This document shows, piece after piece, positions 61,295-64,000 of a DNA stretch of 64,000 bases. The notes beneath the pieces are model-generated. The model was not told the DNA's origin. It ran no database searches and was given only the letters and a program-made list of their open reading frames with translations. The stretch comes from Tritrichomonas musculus (lineage: Eukaryota > Parabasalia > Tritrichomonadida > Tritrichomonadidae). Both the position numbers and the translations under genes were made by a program. Every line of letters begins with the position of its first letter. Position 1 is the first letter of the stretch. The stretch is taken from assembly GCA_039105265.1 (NCBI GenBank), contig JAPFFF010000019.1, positions 1,458,501 to 1,522,500 on the forward strand, read 5' to 3'.

Positions 61295-61921
61295 TGTTTA
61301 TAATTCGTGACCAAAAATATATTGAAACGAAAATCTTTCAAGAAAAAGTTGAATTGGCCAACCAATTATGCATTTAAAAATTTCTAATATCAACAACTTT
61401 TTCTAAAATAATTTTTTTTTTTTATCATGTTTTCATGCCTTTTCCCATAAAGAATATTAAATAAAATGATAAAATTATTTGAAATTAATGAGCCAAATTT
61501 ATTGTTTTAAGTGTGCCATAAATAGTATGAAATAAAATCGGAAAAAGAAATAAAAGTGAAAAAGGAAGTTGGTTTTAGAACAGTGAAAGAGGAATGAAGA
61601 TGCATATCATTTTTTAACAAAGAGATCATAACAAATGTCATCAAATAACGAACAAACGATGATTGAATACCCAATTGATACCTTTTACAACATAGCATTG
61701 AACGACGAATTTTTTATTATTAAACCTATATATGTATGTTTAAAATAAAAGATGAATTTCTAAAATTAATTCTATTATTTTCTTTATTAAATTTTACAGC
61801 CTAATTGCTTACCAAATTGAAGTTCAAAATGCGAATGAGAAAAAAAAAATCTATATCTGTTATCTTAAAGCCAAATATTTTATTTAAATATATGTTTAAA
61901 TACAAACAAAAATAATATGAG
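61295..61921. other. Intergenic, nothing recognised
   Basis: 627 AT-rich bases upstream of the DNAJC21-like start and after the kinase 3' end. A 63-codon frame at 61507-61698 has no protein-like features. A taacgaacaa word lies at about 61646, far from the start. Confidence 0.6.
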
Positions 61922-62911
61922 TTAAAACGCAAAAATTGATTCGTATATTTCAATTTCTTCTTCTGATTGATTATAAGGTATCTTATCTTCTAGTTTTAAT
62001 TCATGTTTGTTTTGGTTTTCGATACATGATGTCTTATTGCTTTTCATTATATTGTTATTCTTTTTCTGACTTTGATTTTCCGAAAAGTATTCAGATTGAA
62101 GAATATCATCAATAGTTGGCCTTTGACTTGGGTTCATGCTAGTACATTTTTCAACTATACAACGGATTTTCGAGTTAAGTTTTTTACTAATTGATAATTG
62201 ATGATTTATGATTTGTTTGACTATGTAACTTTGTTTTCCATCTTTGAAAGGAAATTGAAGCTCAAAAAGCGAGTATAAAGTTATTCCTATGGCCCAAATA
62301 TCCACTTTTTTAGGATCAAATTGGCCTTTTACAAATAATTCAGGTGCTGCATAATATAAAGTACCATTTTTATCATCATCTCCAGCAATTGATTTATCTC
62401 TGCAAAAGCCAAAATCACACAATTTTGGAGAAAAACAGGAATCGAGCAATATATTTTCTGATTTTATATCTCCATGTGAAATACCTTTATTGTGAAGATA
62501 TTTAATCGCTTCTAAAAACTTTATTATGATCTTCTTTTTCTCCTTTTCATTTTGAAAACCATTATTGATAGTAAATGCTAACAAATCTCCATTTTGACAA
62601 TATTCCATAATGATAACATAATATTCTTCATTTTTATTTCTAATTTCAAAAGTTTCTTGAACTTTGATTATATGTGGATGATCAAGTTCTTGCAAAACTT
62701 TAATCTCACGTTCAACTGATTTCAACATGTTTCTCTTTTGAAGGTCATTAACTGACATGATTTTTGCAGAATATTTTATATGTGTACGTTGATCTTCAAC
62801 CAAAACAACTATGCAAGTACTTCCATGTCCGAGATAATCTAATACTTTGTAGCCATGGAAAGAATCAGGAATGCTAATTGGGTAACCATCTTGAGTATGA
62901 GAATCAATCAT
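61922..62911 (-). CDS. Ser/Thr protein kinase, CAMK-like, non-RD
   Basis: 329 residues from ATG at 62911. One kinase domain at about 20-275: Gly-loop LGHGSTCIV, Lys in KYSAKIM near 48, catalytic loop SHGDIKSEN near 143, CDFGFCRD near 164, and YYAAPELF. The catalytic loop has Gly instead of the usual Arg before Asp (HGD), so it is a non-RD kinase that should not depend on activation-loop phosphorylation; other catalytic residues are kept. The alphaE-to-APE pattern and GTLYYAAPE are closest to CAMK/SNF1-type kinases, which are greatly expanded in trichomonads. The C-terminal 50 residues are Asn/Lys/Glu-rich. Divergent from the Myb gene. Confidence 0.9.
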   Translation of the reverse strand: MIDSHTQDGYPISIPDSFHGYKVLDYLGHGSTCIVVLVEDQRTHIKYSAKIMSVNDLQKRNMLKSVEREIKVLQELDHPHIIKVQETFEIRNKNEEYYVIIMEYCQNGDLLAFTINNGFQNEKEKKKIIIKFLEAIKYLHNKGISHGDIKSENILLDSCFSPKLCDFGFCRDKSIAGDDDKNGTLYYAAPELFVKGQFDPKKVDIWAIGITLYSLFELQFPFKDGKQSYIVKQIINHQLSISKKLNSKIRCIVEKCTSMNPSQRPTIDDILQSEYFSENQSQKKNNNIMKSNKTSCIENQNKHELKLEDKIPYNQSEEEIEIYESIFAF

Positions 62912-63153
62912 ATTAAATATATGGAAATATTACCATTATATTTTCTCTTTGGACTTTTTGTGAGAGTATTATCAAATTTTATTTTTTGTATTGAAATTAT
63001 TTAAATCATATCATAGAAAAAAATAAAAAAATAATTATATGGTTTTTCTGAAATATTGAATGAAATCAAAGAATATAAAATAAATAAAATAAAAACATAG
63101 AAATTTAAATAAATTGCATTTAAAATATTCAAAGCATATTATTAAAAAAACAT

Positions 63154-63164
63154 TCATTTCATTC
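63154..63164 (+). promoter_or_regulatory. Possible initiator before Myb gene
   Basis: Overlapping tcattt and tcattc words fit the trichomonad initiator TCA-Py-(T/A), about 21-31 bases before the ATG, the usual distance for short 5' leaders in these protists. Inference. Confidence 0.35.
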
Positions 63165-63184
63165 TTTTTTATCCAAATATAAAA

Positions 63185-63847
63185 ATGATGTTTATTCCTA
63201 ATCAATATTATTATCCATATAATGCATATAATAATTTCAATACATTCAACATGATAAATGCTTTCAATACTGAAACATCACAGCGAACTCGTTTCACAAA
63301 GGAAGAAGATGAACTTCTCAGACAGCTTGTAAATTCTAATGAACAACCAAATTGGAATGAAGTTGCACGCCATATGAAAAATCGAACTGCTCGTCAATGT
63401 CGTGAAAGATACAACAATTATCTTAGGCCAAATTTAGTTAATGGCCCATGGACTAGAGAAGAAGATGAATTATTACTTGAACTTTATGAAAAATATGGTC
63501 CAAAATGGTCTCTTATTTCGCAAAGTTTCAATTCTAGATCTCCTGTCAATGTAAAAAATCATCATTCATCTCTCGTAAGCCAATCAATCGTAAAAAGTCG
63601 TAAAAATAGAATGAATGAAATAAACTATGACACAACTAAAATAATAGAAAAACCAATCGTCAATAATCAATTAACTTCAAATCCCATCAATGAATTCAAT
63701 AATGAATTACTTTCAAATAAAAACCAAAATGAAGCAGAAAACCAAGATCAAGGTTTTGAAAACATGTTTTCAACCTTTCAAAATCAAGAGGACCTGTGGT
63801 CTAAAGATCTTGCACCTACTTTTGGTGATGACATTCTTGCATTTTAA
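63185..63847 (+). CDS. R2R3 Myb-like DNA-binding protein
   Basis: 220 residues from ATG at 63185 (a second ATG follows at once). Residues about 35-82 are the first Myb repeat (RFTKEEDELLRQLV, NWNEVARHM, RTARQCRERYNNYL), with Phe in place of the first Trp. Residues about 87-130 are the second (GPWTREEDELLLELYEKYG, KWSLISQSF, SPVNVKNHHSSL). Short R2R3 proteins of this kind are the main specific transcription factors known in Trichomonas, where they bind TAACGA/ACGATA-type sites. The C-terminal 80 residues are Asn/Gln/Glu-rich and may act in activation. It is divergent from the kinase gene. Confidence 0.93.
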   Translation: MMFIPNQYYYPYNAYNNFNTFNMINAFNTETSQRTRFTKEEDELLRQLVNSNEQPNWNEVARHMKNRTARQCRERYNNYLRPNLVNGPWTREEDELLLELYEKYGPKWSLISQSFNSRSPVNVKNHHSSLVSQSIVKSRKNRMNEINYDTTKIIEKPIVNNQLTSNPINEFNNELLSNKNQNEAENQDQGFENMFSTFQNQEDLWSKDLAPTFGDDILAF

Positions 63848-63961
63848 TTTAGTATTATATTATTTGTTTGTATATATAAATCATCTTATTTTAGTATTCA
63901 TTTTTGTTTAATTTATGAAATACACATATATTATTTTAAATATATATAGTCAAATCGATCA

Positions 63962-63966
<5 letters not shown>

Positions 63967-63992
<26 letters not shown>
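63967..63992. repeat. Long poly(T) run
   Basis: Roughly 26 uninterrupted T's at the end of the window after the Myb gene. A simple run, or the A-tail of something beyond the window; nothing more can be said. Confidence 0.8.
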
Positions 63993-63995
<3 letters not shown>

Positions 63996-64000
63996 GTTAT

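Noticed and set aside
61507-61698. 63-codon minus-strand frame
   Set aside because: No protein-like pattern and composition expected of AT-rich intergenic DNA.

Overview
The window is nuclear DNA from a parabasalid flagellate, most probably a trichomonad close to Tritrichomonas. The DNA is AT-rich. The long genes are uninterrupted and show no obvious introns. The gene set fits such a protist: two ciliary/flagellar proteins (CFAP47-like and CCDC180-like), a kinase fused to a long Sel1-repeat array, a small R2R3 Myb protein, asparagine-rich stretches inside ordinary enzymes, a ubiquitin-eL40 fusion, and a Polinton/Maverick fossil. No search was run, so the assignment rests on recognising families.

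Layout. 1-7121: 5'-truncated CFAP47-like gene. About 7226-9005: a 20-bp satellite of roughly 89 copies, lying between two convergent genes. 9004-14410 (minus): Sel1-repeat protein kinase, then an amino acid permease. 14411-16685: gene-free, with a cluster of short inverted-repeat (MITE-like) elements. 16686-22319 (plus): SPRY-domain protein, C2-domain protein, and a GNAT acetyltransferase that resembles bacterial streptothricin acetyltransferases. 22667-26273: seven-TM GOST-like protein (minus), coiled-coil protein (plus), ubiquitin-eL40 (minus). 26767-33195: a compact Polinton/Maverick fossil with 311-bp inverted repeats. 33196-34723: further decayed element-like sequence. 34724-36547: basic protein with a duplicated motif.

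36948-39023 and 47086-49161 are two practically identical TA-flanked DNA transposons with about 280-bp terminal inverted repeats and an intact DDE_1/pogo-like transposase. They lie in opposite orientation and bracket a convergent Rab GTPase / giant HECT ligase pair, each copy sitting just upstream of one of those genes. The rest holds tRNA-Gly(GCC), an unknown acidic protein, CCDC180-like, a membrane-anchored PDI-like thioredoxin protein, a DNAJC21/JJJ1-like ribosome-biogenesis J-protein, a non-RD kinase and the Myb protein.

Working together. CFAP47-like and CCDC180-like point to axoneme building. Ubiquitin-eL40 and the HECT ligase belong to ubiquitin supply and use. DNAJC21-like and eL40 relate to 60S ribosome production. 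The Rab, C2, GOST-like and PDI-like proteins belong to the endomembrane system. Adjacent genes are otherwise not functionally clustered, as is usual in protist genomes. Myb-recognition-like motifs (TAACGA, ACGATA, AACGGTT) recur close upstream of several starts and are the only shared regulatory signal I can see.
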